Origin: Nonomuraea sp. NBC_00507
Lineage (GTDB): Bacteria > Actinomycetota > Actinomycetes > Streptosporangiales > Streptosporangiaceae
Assembly: GCF_036013525.1 (NCBI RefSeq)
Contig: NZ_CP107853.1
Location: forward strand, 3,472,001 to 3,536,000
Reading direction: 5' to 3'
Length of the DNA: 64,000 nt
Shown: positions 17,353 through 26,194 of the stretch, piece after piece
How positions within the stretch are numbered: position 1 is the stretch's first letter
How the letters are laid out: each line of letters starts with the position of its first letter
Program-made: the position numbers and the translations under genes
Notes under the pieces: model-generated
What the model was told of the DNA's origin: nothing
Databases searched by the model: none
Seen by the model: the letters and a program-made list of their open reading frames with translations, nothing else

Positions 17353-18057
17353 CTAGCGGCCGTCAGCTGATGGCGATCCATTCGCGCGGGCCCTGTCCTT
17401 TGGGCGGTGGGAGTCGTGCGTCGGGCGCGCATCGGCGCCGTAACGCAGTCCGTCGATGAGGAGCGCGACCATGCGCTGGCTGTACGCGACTCCCTCGTCC
17501 TCCACGGGCAGGCACAGATGGGAGACGGCGTACAGGAGCTCCTTGGGGCTGATGTCGGCGCGGATCTCGCCGCCGGCGGCGGCTGCTTGGAGTAGCGACC
17601 CGAGGGCGGGTCCGAGGCGTTGCATGAAGTAGCCGGGCAGGGCGTCGAATGCCGGGTCGCCGGAGTGCAGGGCTGTGGCGAGTCCGCGTTTGGCCGCGAG
17701 GAACTCGGTGTAGCGGTGGAGCCACTTGGCCAGTGCCACCACCGGCTCGTGCGCTGCGGCCAGCGCCGGGGCGGCGTCGGCGCAGGCATCCACCTCGCGC
17801 TGGAACACCGCTTTGACCAGGTCCGAGCGCTGGGGGAAGTGCCGGTACAGCGTTCCGACGCCGACGCCGGCCAGATCGGCGATCTCTTTTGCGGGGGCGT
17901 CCACGCCCGAGGTGCCGAAGACGGTCTTGGCTGCGTCAAGCAAGGAGTCGATGTTGCGTTGCGCGTCGGCGCGCAGCCGGCGCGGCGCTCCTTCACGCGC
18001 GCCCGGACCCGCAGCGCCGGTCGAGTCGTCCCTGGCCGGGGTCGTGTTCTCGGTCAC
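17353..18057 (-). CDS. TetR family regulator
   Basis: A 234-aa TetR protein with a 30-residue disordered N-terminus, HTH at about 33-80 (SLLDAAKTVFGTSGVDAPAK, then GVGTLYRHFPQRSDL) and a C-terminal domain of the SCO1712-like kind. Two perfect operator repeats lie just upstream (18079-18116). Probable targets: itself and the divergent unit, formerly an aldo/keto reductase (now a fragment) and now the hydrolase at 18380. Confidence 0.9.
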   Translation of the reverse strand: MTENTTPARDDSTGAAGPGAREGAPRRLRADAQRNIDSLLDAAKTVFGTSGVDAPAKEIADLAGVGVGTLYRHFPQRSDLVKAVFQREVDACADAAPALAAAHEPVVALAKWLHRYTEFLAAKRGLATALHSGDPAFDALPGYFMQRLGPALGSLLQAAAAGGEIRADISPKELLYAVSHLCLPVEDEGVAYSQRMVALLIDGLRYGADARPTHDSHRPKDRARANGSPSADGR

Positions 18058-18078
18058 GTCACTCCTTCGCTTGCTAAC

Positions 18079-18116
18079 CGGAATACTTTTCCGTATAGTT
18101 CCGGAATAGCTTTCCG
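18079..18116. promoter_or_regulatory. Tandem TetR operators
   Basis: CGGAA-TACTT-TTCCG (18079-18093) and CGGAA-TAGCT-TTCCG (18102-18116) are two inverted repeats with identical 5-bp arms and 5-bp centres, 23 bp apart centre to centre. They sit just upstream of the TetR gene start at 18057. Confidence 0.75.
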
Positions 18117-18187
18117 CTTCGGTTCAGGGTACGGCACCGACAGAGTGCTCACCACACTTCGACCACAACTTCAGGAGACGCCGTAGG

Positions 18188-18293
18188 TGATGCCGCACCC
18201 TCGGCCGGACCGGCATCGAGGTCAGTCCCTACGCGCTCGGCGCCAATGATGCTCGGGGCGGTCGGCAACCCCGACCACGACGACTCGATCCGC
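18188..18293 (+). pseudogene. N-terminal fragment of an aldo/keto reductase, frameshifted
   Basis: From 18194 the frame reads RTLGRTGIEVSPYALGA, the classical aldo/keto reductase start. One extra A at 18245 then shifts the frame; in the corrected frame MMLGAVGNPDHDDSIR follows, ending at 18293, after which similarity stops. The expected start region is also disturbed. A relic of a gene once controlled by the adjacent TetR. Confidence 0.7.
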
Positions 18294-18379
18294 GGGCGCA
18301 TCGGCAGCGCCCGCCGTGCCCCGAGAACCCGGGATGGTCGTCAGAGATCAAAGCAACCTTATGAGAGGAGATGTGTTGT

Positions 18380-19342
18380 ATGAGCACGCCGTTCAATGAA
18401 GCAGCCGGTATTCCCGTCAGCGATCCCACCCCCGTCGCGACCTTCAGCCCCGTGGTGCTGCCGGTCCCTGGCCGGATCGTGGATCTGCAGATCAAGGTCT
18501 CCGCGCCCGCAACGGGCAGCGATCTGCCCGTGATTCTCCTGTCACACGGCCACGGCCCTTCGAACTTCGTGTCATCCCTCCATGGCTACGGGCCCGTCGC
18601 GAATTTCTGGGCAGCTCACGGTTTCGTCGTGATCCAGCCCACTCACTTGGACTCGATGACACTGGGACTGCGTGAATCGGACGACCCAGAGGCGCCGCTG
18701 TATTGGCGGTCCCGAGCCGAGGACATGCGCTACATCCTCGATCACCTCGACCAGATCGAGGCTGCTGTTCCGGGGCTCAGCGGACGCCTGGACCTGAGCC
18801 GGATCTCCGCAGTTGGGCATTCAATGGGCGGGCATACGGTAGGCATGTTGTGTGGTCAGAGGGTCACCGATCCGGCCGACCGGACGGAAGTGGATCTGAC
18901 CGACGCCCGGGTCAGGGTGGGTGTGCTGATGGCCCCGCCAGGCAACGGTGAGGACCTCGCCGCATTCGCAACCGAGCACTACCCGATCCTGGGGACCAGC
19001 AGCTTCGCCAAGATGACAACGCCGGCCCTCGTCATCGTTGGTGAGAACGACTGGCACCCCAACTTTTCCGAACGCAAGGACTGGCGCGCTGATGCGTACT
19101 TCCTGAGCCCCGCCCCCAAGAGCCTGCTGACGCTGTTCGGGGCGGAGCACGGCCTTGGCGGGGTGTCCATGTACGACGCGGCGGAGACGACCGACGAGAA
19201 CCCCAAACGCGTGGCCGCGCTGCGGGCGCTCGTCTGGGCTTACCTCCGCACCGCGCTGTACCCCGGCGACTCCGCCTGGGCGGATGCGACTGCCGCGCTA
19301 CTGAGCATGCCCGGCCCGTTGGGCAGGGTCGAATCGAAGTGA
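18380..19342 (+). CDS. Alpha/beta hydrolase (chlorophyllase/dienelactone-hydrolase-like)
   Basis: A 320-aa soluble hydrolase: LLSHGHGPSN oxyanion region, nucleophile elbow AVGHSMGGHT, acid in VIVGENDWH, and His in GAEHGLGG. Substrate unknown, probably an ester. ATG 18380 is chosen over 18371 because GAGAGGAG ends at 18370, which would be too close to the first ATG. Divergent from the TetR gene, whose operators lie about 270 bp upstream. Confidence 0.8.
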   Translation: MSTPFNEAAGIPVSDPTPVATFSPVVLPVPGRIVDLQIKVSAPATGSDLPVILLSHGHGPSNFVSSLHGYGPVANFWAAHGFVVIQPTHLDSMTLGLRESDDPEAPLYWRSRAEDMRYILDHLDQIEAAVPGLSGRLDLSRISAVGHSMGGHTVGMLCGQRVTDPADRTEVDLTDARVRVGVLMAPPGNGEDLAAFATEHYPILGTSSFAKMTTPALVIVGENDWHPNFSERKDWRADAYFLSPAPKSLLTLFGAEHGLGGVSMYDAAETTDENPKRVAALRALVWAYLRTALYPGDSAWADATAALLSMPGPLGRVESK

Positions 19343-19375
19343 ACCCCTGAGGCGCCCATCTCGTCCGCCAGGACC

Positions 19376-19640
19376 GGGGTGCACAACTGCCCGTGACGCA
19401 CTCGTGCTCCACGATCAGGTCGCCCGACGGATGCTCGACCTTGAACACGGACTTGGCCGTGGAGTCCGTCGCCTCGAAGCCGACCATCTCGATGTGCCCG
19501 GTGCCGCTGCCCGGCAGGCCGGAGATGCCCCGCCCGGCGTGGGCCCAGGTCGAATACCTGCCCGGGCCGACCTCCCAGTGCACCTTCGCGGGCGGATCGA
19601 GGTAGGTCGGGCTGCGGCGGCCTTGCACAAGCGATCCAGG
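19376..19640 (-). pseudogene. Orphan coding fragment of unknown family
   Basis: A minus-strand frame with strong G/C third-position bias reads YLDPPAKVHWEVGPGRYSTW, later GHIEMVGFEATDS and DLIVEHECVTG. The bias fades at both ends, there is no convincing start, and the frame runs on into antisense of the upstream hydrolase. It looks like part of a secreted or beta-rich protein that I cannot name. Nothing else is visible in 19343-19644. Confidence 0.4.
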
Positions 19641-19644
19641 CGGT

Positions 19645-20958
19645 CTAAGCGCAGGTCTTCTGCTCGACGTCACACCGTTTGACCTCGGGGTAGCGTGTCG
19701 ACGGCTCTTGAAGAAGCGGCTGCGGCCTGCCGCGAAGATGCTGGTCGAAGAAGGCCGCCACGTACGCGCGGGTGATCTCCAGCGAACGCACGGGGGGTAG
19801 GTCGGTGTTGCGGTAGATGCCGATCTGTTCGGCCAGCACGGAGATGTCGGTGAATGAGGCGTGCTCTGCCCCCGCCACCACGAGCCAGCGCTTCCATCCC
19901 GTCAGGTTCTGCCAGGCCTGCTCCCACGAGGCATCCCTGCCACCTGGGCTGTGTGTCGCCTGCGCACCCAGGAAGAGGAACGGCCGCGACAGTCCGCTCT
20001 CGGGTACGGGGACGATCGCGGTGCCGTCCATGTTCATCCCGGCGCGGAGCCTGGAGTCCTTGAGCATGGCCCCCACGGCGCTCGCGCCGCCTGCCGAGTG
20101 ACCGGCCATCGCGATCCTGGAGGGGTTGATCAGCCTGGCGCCCTTCCAATGGGGCTGCGCGCGCGTGAGTTCGTCGAGGACGAAGGAGACGTCGGCCGCT
20201 CGGGTCGCGCCCACCTTGCCCCAGAATGCCGGGTCCTTCTTCTCGACCTCGCAGGCCACACAGGTGGTGACCCGTCCGTCGGGGAAGCTGGTGGCGATGT
20301 TCTCGTACGTGTGGCCGATGACGGTCACCACATAGCCTCGGCTCGCCAGGTCCTCGGCCAGTCCGGTGAGCGAGCTCCGGGGCTTGGTGAAGCCAGGGGA
20401 GAGCACCACGAGCGGCAGTCCGCGTCGGCGACCGGCGGGTTTGGCGTCGCTGATGGCGTTGGTCCGCGTCTTGCTGAGCAGGTCGAGCGGCAGGTCGGTG
20501 ATCTCCCCGTCTTTCAGGGTGAGCTCTGATTCCTTGGGCGTCATGTACGGGGCCCGTTTCCCGCTGCGGGATTTCGCCGGGTACCACAGGGAGACCATGA
20601 GTTCCCTCGCCTTCACGCTGGGAACCCAGGGGTCGGCGCGAGAGGTGTCCTTGAGATACAGGGAGACGGTGCCGATTGGCTGGGATCCGGTCGGTTTGGG
20701 GATGTACGGCGTGCCGATCCGGGTGGACGGCGGATCGGCGGGTGCGGATGAGGTGGAGCCGGGCGACGGCCGGCGCGAGGGGGCGTCGGACACGGCCGGG
20801 CTGGACGCGGATGCCGAGGCGCAGGAGGTGGCGGCCACGAAGGCGAGCAGGGCCGCGACAGCGGTGGCGCCTCGGCCGATGCGGCGGGCCGGCGTCGATC
20901 TGCCGGCGCCGGTGCCCTGCCCTGAGGCCGGCGTTTCCCGTCCAATCACATGATCCAT
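19645..20958 (-). CDS. Secreted or lipid-anchored PAF-acetylhydrolase-like hydrolase
   Basis: A 437-aa protein. The N-terminus has a basic stretch, a hydrophobic segment VAALLAFVAATSC that may end in a weak lipobox cysteine, then a Ser/Pro-rich linker. The hydrolase domain has LPLVVLSPGF, VTVIGHTYEN, nucleophile elbow AMAGHSAGGASA, and His in AGAEHASFTD, as in platelet-activating-factor acetylhydrolase-like lipases. Likely acts outside the cell on short-chain phospholipids or esters. Single gene. Confidence 0.8.
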   Translation of the reverse strand: MDHVIGRETPASGQGTGAGRSTPARRIGRGATAVAALLAFVAATSCASASASSPAVSDAPSRRPSPGSTSSAPADPPSTRIGTPYIPKPTGSQPIGTVSLYLKDTSRADPWVPSVKARELMVSLWYPAKSRSGKRAPYMTPKESELTLKDGEITDLPLDLLSKTRTNAISDAKPAGRRRGLPLVVLSPGFTKPRSSLTGLAEDLASRGYVVTVIGHTYENIATSFPDGRVTTCVACEVEKKDPAFWGKVGATRAADVSFVLDELTRAQPHWKGARLINPSRIAMAGHSAGGASAVGAMLKDSRLRAGMNMDGTAIVPVPESGLSRPFLFLGAQATHSPGGRDASWEQAWQNLTGWKRWLVVAGAEHASFTDISVLAEQIGIYRNTDLPPVRSLEITRAYVAAFFDQHLRGRPQPLLQEPSTRYPEVKRCDVEQKTCA

Positions 20959-21195
20959 GAACTGTCCTTCGTGGTCGGGGCGGCCGCCTCGACGCGTTAT
21001 CGCGGGCGGCGGCCGGTGGCGGCAACGACGCTAGGGCGCGGCGAGATCCGTCCGCGTCGGCTGTCACGCCGATATCCACGCCCTCTCAGGGAGGACTCCT
21101 CCGCCGTGTCATCCCTGCGATGTACTCCTGGGGGAGGTCGGACGCGGTCACCGGGGCTGACGCGGGACGTGCCGTGCAATCGGGACAATGCACCA

Positions 21196-22530
21196 GTGAC
21201 AGTGAGCAAAGGACGTGGATGGTGGCAGTTGGGTCTGGATGCGCTGCGCCCCGCGCGGAAACCCACCCGGCCTTCGCACCGGTCGCTCCTTGTCGACCTG
21301 TTGCTCGCGATCGTCTTGACCGTTGTCGCAGTGGCCGCGACGGCGGGCACCGTAGACAGTCCCCATCGCGTCGACGAGCAGCCGCCCTCCCTGCTGGAGC
21401 CCTTGCAACTGCGGCCCCCTCCCCAGTCACGAAGCAGCGATGCGCCGCCCGACCGCCTGATACAGCCCGGCACCCCCGCCGACAACCAGGAGGGCCCCCT
21501 TCCGCTCCTGGTGGTCCTGACGGCGCTGCCGTTGGCGGTGCGGCGGCTGTACCCACTGATCACCTTCTGGGTGGTGCTGGCCGCCGCGTTGGCCACCCAC
21601 GACGACGCGACGTGGATCACCGTGCTGACGTTCGCCATTGCCGCCTATGGCGCCGTGGCCCACAGCCGTCACCGGGTGCCGGCCATCGGCGGACTCGTCC
21701 TCGCCGCCGTCCTGGCAGGCACCGCCTTCCAGGACTCCGTCCCGGCGTTGCCGAGCTGGATGGGGCCGTTCGTGGTGCTGCTGAGTGCCGGAGTCGCCGC
21801 CGGTGTCGTCCGCTCCTGGCGGCAACAGCTCGACACCGGCCGCCGTCGGTTCGCTGAACTACAGCGCGCACAGGAGGAGGCCATGCGCCAGGCCGTCCAG
21901 GAGGAGCGCTCCCGGATCGCCGGTGAACTCCATGATGTCGTCACCCACAATGTGAACGTGATGGTGATCCAGGCAGGAGCGGCGCGCAAGGTGATGGACA
22001 CGGCCCCGGACCGGTCGAAGCAGGCCATGCTGGCGGTCGAGGCCAGCGGCCGGGCCGCCATGGCCGAACTCCGCCACGTCATGGGCCTGCTCGCCGGCCA
22101 TGAAAGCGAACGGGCGGCCGGCAGCGCCGACGGGCTCGAACCACAACCGGGGCTCGACCAACTCGACTCCTTGATCGAACGGGTTCGCGCAGCGGGTGTG
22201 CCGGTCAGCATCGAGATCTCCGCGCCGCCCGGCCCGCTGCCACCCGGGGTGGACCTGGCCGCTTACCGTGTCGTTCAGGAAGCGCTGACCAACACGATCA
22301 AGCACGCGGCCGGTGCGACGGCGTCCGTCACGATCGGCCATTGCGGCGACTGGCTGGAGATCGAGGTCACCGACACCGGCGGCAGACAGACGGCGCGCGC
22401 CGCAGACGGCCAGGGCCGAGGCCTGATCGGGCTGCGTGAGCGGCTCGCGCTCTACGGCGGCGCCCTGCAGGCCGGGCCGCAGAGCGGCGGCGGCTACCAG
22501 ATCAAGGCACGGGTTCCGTGGACCACGTGA
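21196..22530 (+). CDS. NarL-type sensor histidine kinase
   Basis: A 444-aa HisKA_3 kinase. Membrane helices at about 31-52, 102-122, 124-150 and 160-205 leave an outside loop at 53-100. The phosphoacceptor is His246 in GELHDVVTH; N box QEALTNTIKHA (361-371); ATP lid around DTGG (393-396) and GLIGLRERL (409-417). GTG 21196 is the probable start; the frame is open further upstream but lacks coding character. Overlaps the response regulator gene by a few bases. Confidence 0.85.
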   Translation: MTVSKGRGWWQLGLDALRPARKPTRPSHRSLLVDLLLAIVLTVVAVAATAGTVDSPHRVDEQPPSLLEPLQLRPPPQSRSSDAPPDRLIQPGTPADNQEGPLPLLVVLTALPLAVRRLYPLITFWVVLAAALATHDDATWITVLTFAIAAYGAVAHSRHRVPAIGGLVLAAVLAGTAFQDSVPALPSWMGPFVVLLSAGVAAGVVRSWRQQLDTGRRRFAELQRAQEEAMRQAVQEERSRIAGELHDVVTHNVNVMVIQAGAARKVMDTAPDRSKQAMLAVEASGRAAMAELRHVMGLLAGHESERAAGSADGLEPQPGLDQLDSLIERVRAAGVPVSIEISAPPGPLPPGVDLAAYRVVQEALTNTIKHAAGATASVTIGHCGDWLEIEVTDTGGRQTARAADGQGRGLIGLRERLALYGGALQAGPQSGGGYQIKARVPWTT

Positions 22531-23216
22531 ACAGGCCTCTGCGCGTGGTCATCGCCGACGACCAAGCGCTGGTACGCAGCGGGTTCGGCATGATCCTCGC
22601 CGCGGACGGCATCGAGGTGGCGGCTGAGGCGGCCAACGGAGTCGAAGCCGTCGCCGCCGTCCGGCGTACCCGGCCTGACGTCGTGCTCATGGACATCCGG
22701 ATGCCGCAGATGGACGGACTCGAAGCCACTCGGCAGATCATGGCAGAAGGCGCGGACGAGACCCGCGTCCTCATTTTGACCACGTACGACCTCGACCACT
22801 ACGTCTACGCCGCCCTCACCGCGGGGGCCAGTGGGTTCCTGCTCAAGGACGTCACGCCCGAACACCTGGTGGCCGCGGTGCGTCTGGTGCGCGCGGGTGA
22901 CGCCCTGCTCGCGCCGACGATCACCCGCCGCCTGGTTGAACGGTTCGCCCCTCGTGATGAGGCCAAAGCAGCCGTACACCGGGATCTGTCGGAGTTGACA
23001 CCCCGGGAGCTGGAGGTGTTGCGCCTGCTCGCCACCGGGCTGAGCAACGGCGAGCTCGCGGAGCGACTGAGCCTCAGCCCGACGACGGTGAAGACTCATG
23101 TCGCCCGCATCCTGTCCAAGCTCGGCCTCAGGGACCGGGTTCAGGCGGTCGTGCTCGCCTACGAGACCGGGTTGATCGCGCCTGGCTCGCCCGTCGACGG
23201 GCCCGCCAGGGAGTAG
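22518..23216 (+). CDS. NarL/FixJ response regulator
   Basis: A 232-aa regulator: receiver domain with DD at 14-15, phosphoacceptor Asp59 in VLMDIRMPQMDG and LLKDVT near 110; LuxR-type HTH at 165-225 (LTPRELEVLRLLATGLSNGE). Partner of the kinase encoded just before. GTG 22518 or GTG 22527 (GTGA overlap with the kinase stop) are both possible. Target unknown; no operator was recognised. Confidence 0.88.
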   Translation: MDHVNRPLRVVIADDQALVRSGFGMILAADGIEVAAEAANGVEAVAAVRRTRPDVVLMDIRMPQMDGLEATRQIMAEGADETRVLILTTYDLDHYVYAALTAGASGFLLKDVTPEHLVAAVRLVRAGDALLAPTITRRLVERFAPRDEAKAAVHRDLSELTPRELEVLRLLATGLSNGELAERLSLSPTTVKTHVARILSKLGLRDRVQAVVLAYETGLIAPGSPVDGPARE

Positions 23217-23224
23217 GCGTGGGC

Positions 23225-23335
23225 CGTGGTAGCTCGCGACCGCGTCGCCCCGCGCGCGACCAGCCTGCTCTCGCGCAACACGCCGAGGTGCTGTGACACC
23301 GCGCTGGGTGTGACGCCGAGCGCCACCATGGCCGT
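23225..23335 (-). pseudogene. Fragment of an ArsR-family regulator
   Basis: A minus-strand frame reads ALGVTPSAVSQHLGVLRESR then LVARGATRSR, the helix-turn-helix of ArsR proteins, with nothing of the flanking helices. It overlaps the end of the response regulator gene on the other strand. A relic, too short to fold. Confidence 0.55.
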
Positions 23336-23423
23336 GTCAAGGCGCTGCACGACTCGGAAAACGATCACTTCCAGCCCTTCCTGGTCCAGGCTCGACAATC
23401 CACCGCGCCGAGAACCTCACCTC

Positions 23424-24542
23424 TCACCTCCTCTTCTCGCAGCCTTTCGGAGGAGCGGGCCGCTCCGCGGTCCAGCCCGACTCTGGAGCCGTGGCGGTGA
23501 AGGTCACGGGGTCGCCCTTGGTAGCCCAGACAGCCGTACGGGCCGCGTAGGAGACGGAAGCGAGCGTGGAGCCCGTGCCGGGGTCGAGGAGCGTTCTTGG
23601 ATAGGTCGGCAGCTCTCCGCCCTGCTTGTGGTCGTAGACCAGTGTGTTGCCGGCCAAGCCGAAGTCCACGGACAGGGCCGGCCTGCCCAGCGGATCCGTC
23701 ACGGTGCCCACGACCTTGGTGCTTGGCAGTCCGGCCAGGAAGCGGATGAGCGCGGCGCGCTGGTCGGGACGGAGCGGCAGGTCCAGGAGGTTCGTGGTTA
23801 AGGGCAGGAACTTCTCGATGGGCTCCTTGAAGCCGCGCTCGTGCCAGACGCTGTGGTACGCGCGGAGCTTCTCCTTCAGACGAGCCTGGTCGGTGGGAAA
23901 CGCCGCCAGGTCCGCCATGGTCAGAGTGGCGACCGTGCGATCAGCCAGAGTCCCTCCGGCAGTGGCATCCCACTTCTGGGAGCACTGCCGTGGCTCGTCG
24001 GTGAACGACACGTAGGGGCAGCGCTTACCGGCCTCGCAGGGGGGCTTGATCCGGCGCGGGCTCCCGACGGCTCGCCAGGCACGCTCATCCGCGGCCGTGG
24101 CCGGACGGGCGATGGGTTCGGACCACGACAACGTGACCCTCGGGTCGTCCGGGTCACGTGACTGCCAGATCTCCTGGCGCGTGGACGCCACAAGGGTAAA
24201 GCCGCCCGTCTCCAGATAACTCCCGCGGATCAGCACCTGCCGCCAGTAGACACCGCTCTCCACGGGCAGTTTCTCGATCTTGTCCGCCAGGTCGAACAGC
24301 GCCTGGTTGGCCTTCGGCGTGAGCGCGACCGGCGCCGGCGTCAAATACGCCACCAGCGAGAACACCAGCGTCACGATCGCTGCCGTGGCCGAGGCGGCCG
24401 CCACGGTCCAGGTCCACGTACGCCGCCTCACCGGGCGGCGGACGGGCGGACGGCTCAGCCGGGCCCGGGCCCGGGCGACGATCTCGGGAGACGGGGGCCG
24501 CGCGTCGGGCAGGGCGCGGGCCAGCAGGTCCAGCTCATCCAT
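23424..24542 (-). CDS. CU044_5270 family protein, probable anti-sigma or sigma-linked membrane protein
   Basis: A 372-aa protein with a cytoplasmic N-terminus (MDELDLLARALPDARPP), an Arg-rich stretch, one membrane helix at about 45-70 (AAIVTLVFSLVAYLTPAP), and a large outside domain. This layout and its place directly after an ECF sigma gene match the CU044_5270 family. It overlaps the sigma gene by 8 bp. Likely senses an envelope signal; no anti-sigma zinc motif is visible, so an inhibitory role is inference. Confidence 0.7.
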   Translation of the reverse strand: MDELDLLARALPDARPPSPEIVARARARLSRPPVRRPVRRRTWTWTVAAASATAAIVTLVFSLVAYLTPAPVALTPKANQALFDLADKIEKLPVESGVYWRQVLIRGSYLETGGFTLVASTRQEIWQSRDPDDPRVTLSWSEPIARPATAADERAWRAVGSPRRIKPPCEAGKRCPYVSFTDEPRQCSQKWDATAGGTLADRTVATLTMADLAAFPTDQARLKEKLRAYHSVWHERGFKEPIEKFLPLTTNLLDLPLRPDQRAALIRFLAGLPSTKVVGTVTDPLGRPALSVDFGLAGNTLVYDHKQGGELPTYPRTLLDPGTGSTLASVSYAARTAVWATKGDPVTFTATAPESGWTAERPAPPKGCEKRR

Positions 24543-25089
24543 CAGAGTCCTCCTTCAGCGGGTTGACGTCGCCGAGTGCCCGGCGCAGCTGCTTGCGTGC
24601 CCGATTCAGCCGGGACCCGACGGTGCCGGCGGGGATGCCGAGGGCCTGGCCCACCTCGGCATGGCTGAGCCCGCCCAGCGCGACCAGCAACACCACATCC
24701 CGGTCGCCCCGCTTCAGCCCAGCCAGGGCGCCGGCCAGCGGGCCGGTGAAGCGCGCCGCCGTCACCCGGTCGAGCACCTCGTCCTCGTGGCCGCTGCCGT
24801 CACGTTCGGCTGTCCGGCTGATCGCCTTCCACCGCCTGATCTCGGCACGTCGGTGTCGCGCGACGAGATTGGTGGCGATGCCGTACAGCCAGGGCCTGAC
24901 CGCACCGATCGCCGGGTCGTAGCCGCCTTGCAGGGCCGCCACGAACACCTCGGCAGCGAGATCGTCGGCCACGTCCTCAGACAACCGCCGGGCGATGTAA
25001 CGGTGGATCTCGGCGAAATGCGCGTCGAAGAGATCAGGAGGAAGCTCTAAACGCCGCCCTGTCCAGGTACGCGTGTTGTGCACTATCAC
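24535..25089 (-). CDS. ECF RNA polymerase sigma factor
   Basis: A sigma-70 ECF protein: region 2 FDAHFAEIHRYIARRLSEDV with DDLAAEVFVAAL and PWLYGIATNLVARHRR; region 4 LSHAEVGQALGIPAGTVGSR. About 184 aa from GTG 25089; GTG 25083 is an alternative, and a longer frame to 25236 is not supported. Operon with the CU044_5270 protein, which overlaps its end. Confidence 0.85.
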   Translation of the reverse strand: MIVHNTRTWTGRRLELPPDLFDAHFAEIHRYIARRLSEDVADDLAAEVFVAALQGGYDPAIGAVRPWLYGIATNLVARHRRAEIRRWKAISRTAERDGSGHEDEVLDRVTAARFTGPLAGALAGLKRGDRDVVLLVALGGLSHAEVGQALGIPAGTVGSRLNRARKQLRRALGDVNPLKEDSDG

Positions 25090-25162
25090 GCCCGTTCTTG
25101 CCCGTTCGACGGAAATGCTTTCACGCCCCCGCCAGGGTTGAGGCGGCAACGATGGCGCGTCC

Positions 25163-25879
25163 TCAGGCGTCGCCCCGATCCCCGGGCATCGGTTCGCCGG
25201 TGCCGCTTCCGCGGTCGTCGAGCACCAGAGCGGCACGACCGTTGACGGTGTACCGCAGGTGCGTGACGGCAGGGGTGTGGACGACCCTGTTCGGCGTCAG
25301 TTCGATGGCCTCCTTGCCGGAGAGGTCGAGATCGGCGTCGAGGAGCCGCATCCCGGTGCCGAGCACGACCGGCACGACGTGCAGCTCCAGCTCGTCCAGC
25401 AGGCCGGCCTTGATCACTTGGCGGAGCAGACTGCCGCCCCCGGCGATGGCGACGTTCTTACCGTTCGCCGCCGCGCGGGCCTGCTCTATGGCGCCGGCTA
25501 TGCCGTCGGTGACGTACGTGAAGCTAGTGCCGCCTCGGCGTACCAACGTCTGGCGGGGGCGGTGCGTCACGACGAACACCGGCGCGCGGAAGGGCGGCTC
25601 CTCCCCCCAGGGGATCTCGCCGCCGTCGGCCATACGCCGGCCCATGACGTACGCGCCGGCGGACTCGAATGACTCGGCGATGATGTCGGAGTTCGTGTCC
25701 TGCACGCCCCCGGCGAAGCCCTGCCGCTCGCGCCACGCCATCGCGTCGATCACCCAGCGCGTGATCCGGAAGAAGCCCGCGGCCTCTGCCGAGTCGATCC
25801 AGCTTCCGTCGCCGCTGTGCCGTGCGCCGGCGTAGAAGCCGTCCAGGGACACCGACATCTGTGCCGTCACCTTGGTCAT
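25163..25879 (-). CDS. Dihydrofolate reductase-like (RibD C-terminal domain) protein
   Basis: A 238-aa RibD-C/DHFR-like protein: MSVSLDGFYAGARH at the start, YVMGRRMADGGE, VAIAGGGSLLRQVIKAGLLD, and VVLGTGMRLL. It is the third such paralogue in the window and longer than the other two. Probably an NADPH-dependent reductase of unknown substrate. Solitary; 73 bp lie between it and the sigma gene start downstream. Confidence 0.85.
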   Translation of the reverse strand: MTKVTAQMSVSLDGFYAGARHSGDGSWIDSAEAAGFFRITRWVIDAMAWRERQGFAGGVQDTNSDIIAESFESAGAYVMGRRMADGGEIPWGEEPPFRAPVFVVTHRPRQTLVRRGGTSFTYVTDGIAGAIEQARAAANGKNVAIAGGGSLLRQVIKAGLLDELELHVVPVVLGTGMRLLDADLDLSGKEAIELTPNRVVHTPAVTHLRYTVNGRAALVLDDRGSGTGEPMPGDRGDA

Positions 25880-26194
25880 CTCGCTTCGCCTCCTTCTCTG
25901 GCGGCGCCCCGTCCGGGCCCGCTCACCAGAGGGTCGAAGCCGGCGGCCTCTTCTCTACATCATCGCGAAAGGCGCTAGCGGTCATCGCCTCCGTGAGTAC
26001 GTAGGCACCCCACCCGGCCGACCTTCGCTCGGTACGCCAGGCGCGTCGGTCGGCGCTGGGGCGCATGAGCTCGGGGCCCAGGTCCGGGAGGCACGATCTG
26101 GGACAAATATGCACATAGCGGCCCTTCCCGCTCTTGACTGCGCGTGTAAGGTTCTCAAAGTGCCTGACCAGCATTCGCGATGAAGGTGATGCGC
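25880..26194. other. Intergenic region with a possible promoter
   Basis: No convincing gene on either strand; a minus-strand frame to 25923 lacks coding character throughout. TTGACT (26134-26139) followed 16 bp later by CAAAGT (26156-26161) is a possible promoter for the DUF6069 gene. The stretch around 26100-26170 is less GC-rich than its surroundings. Confidence 0.4.
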
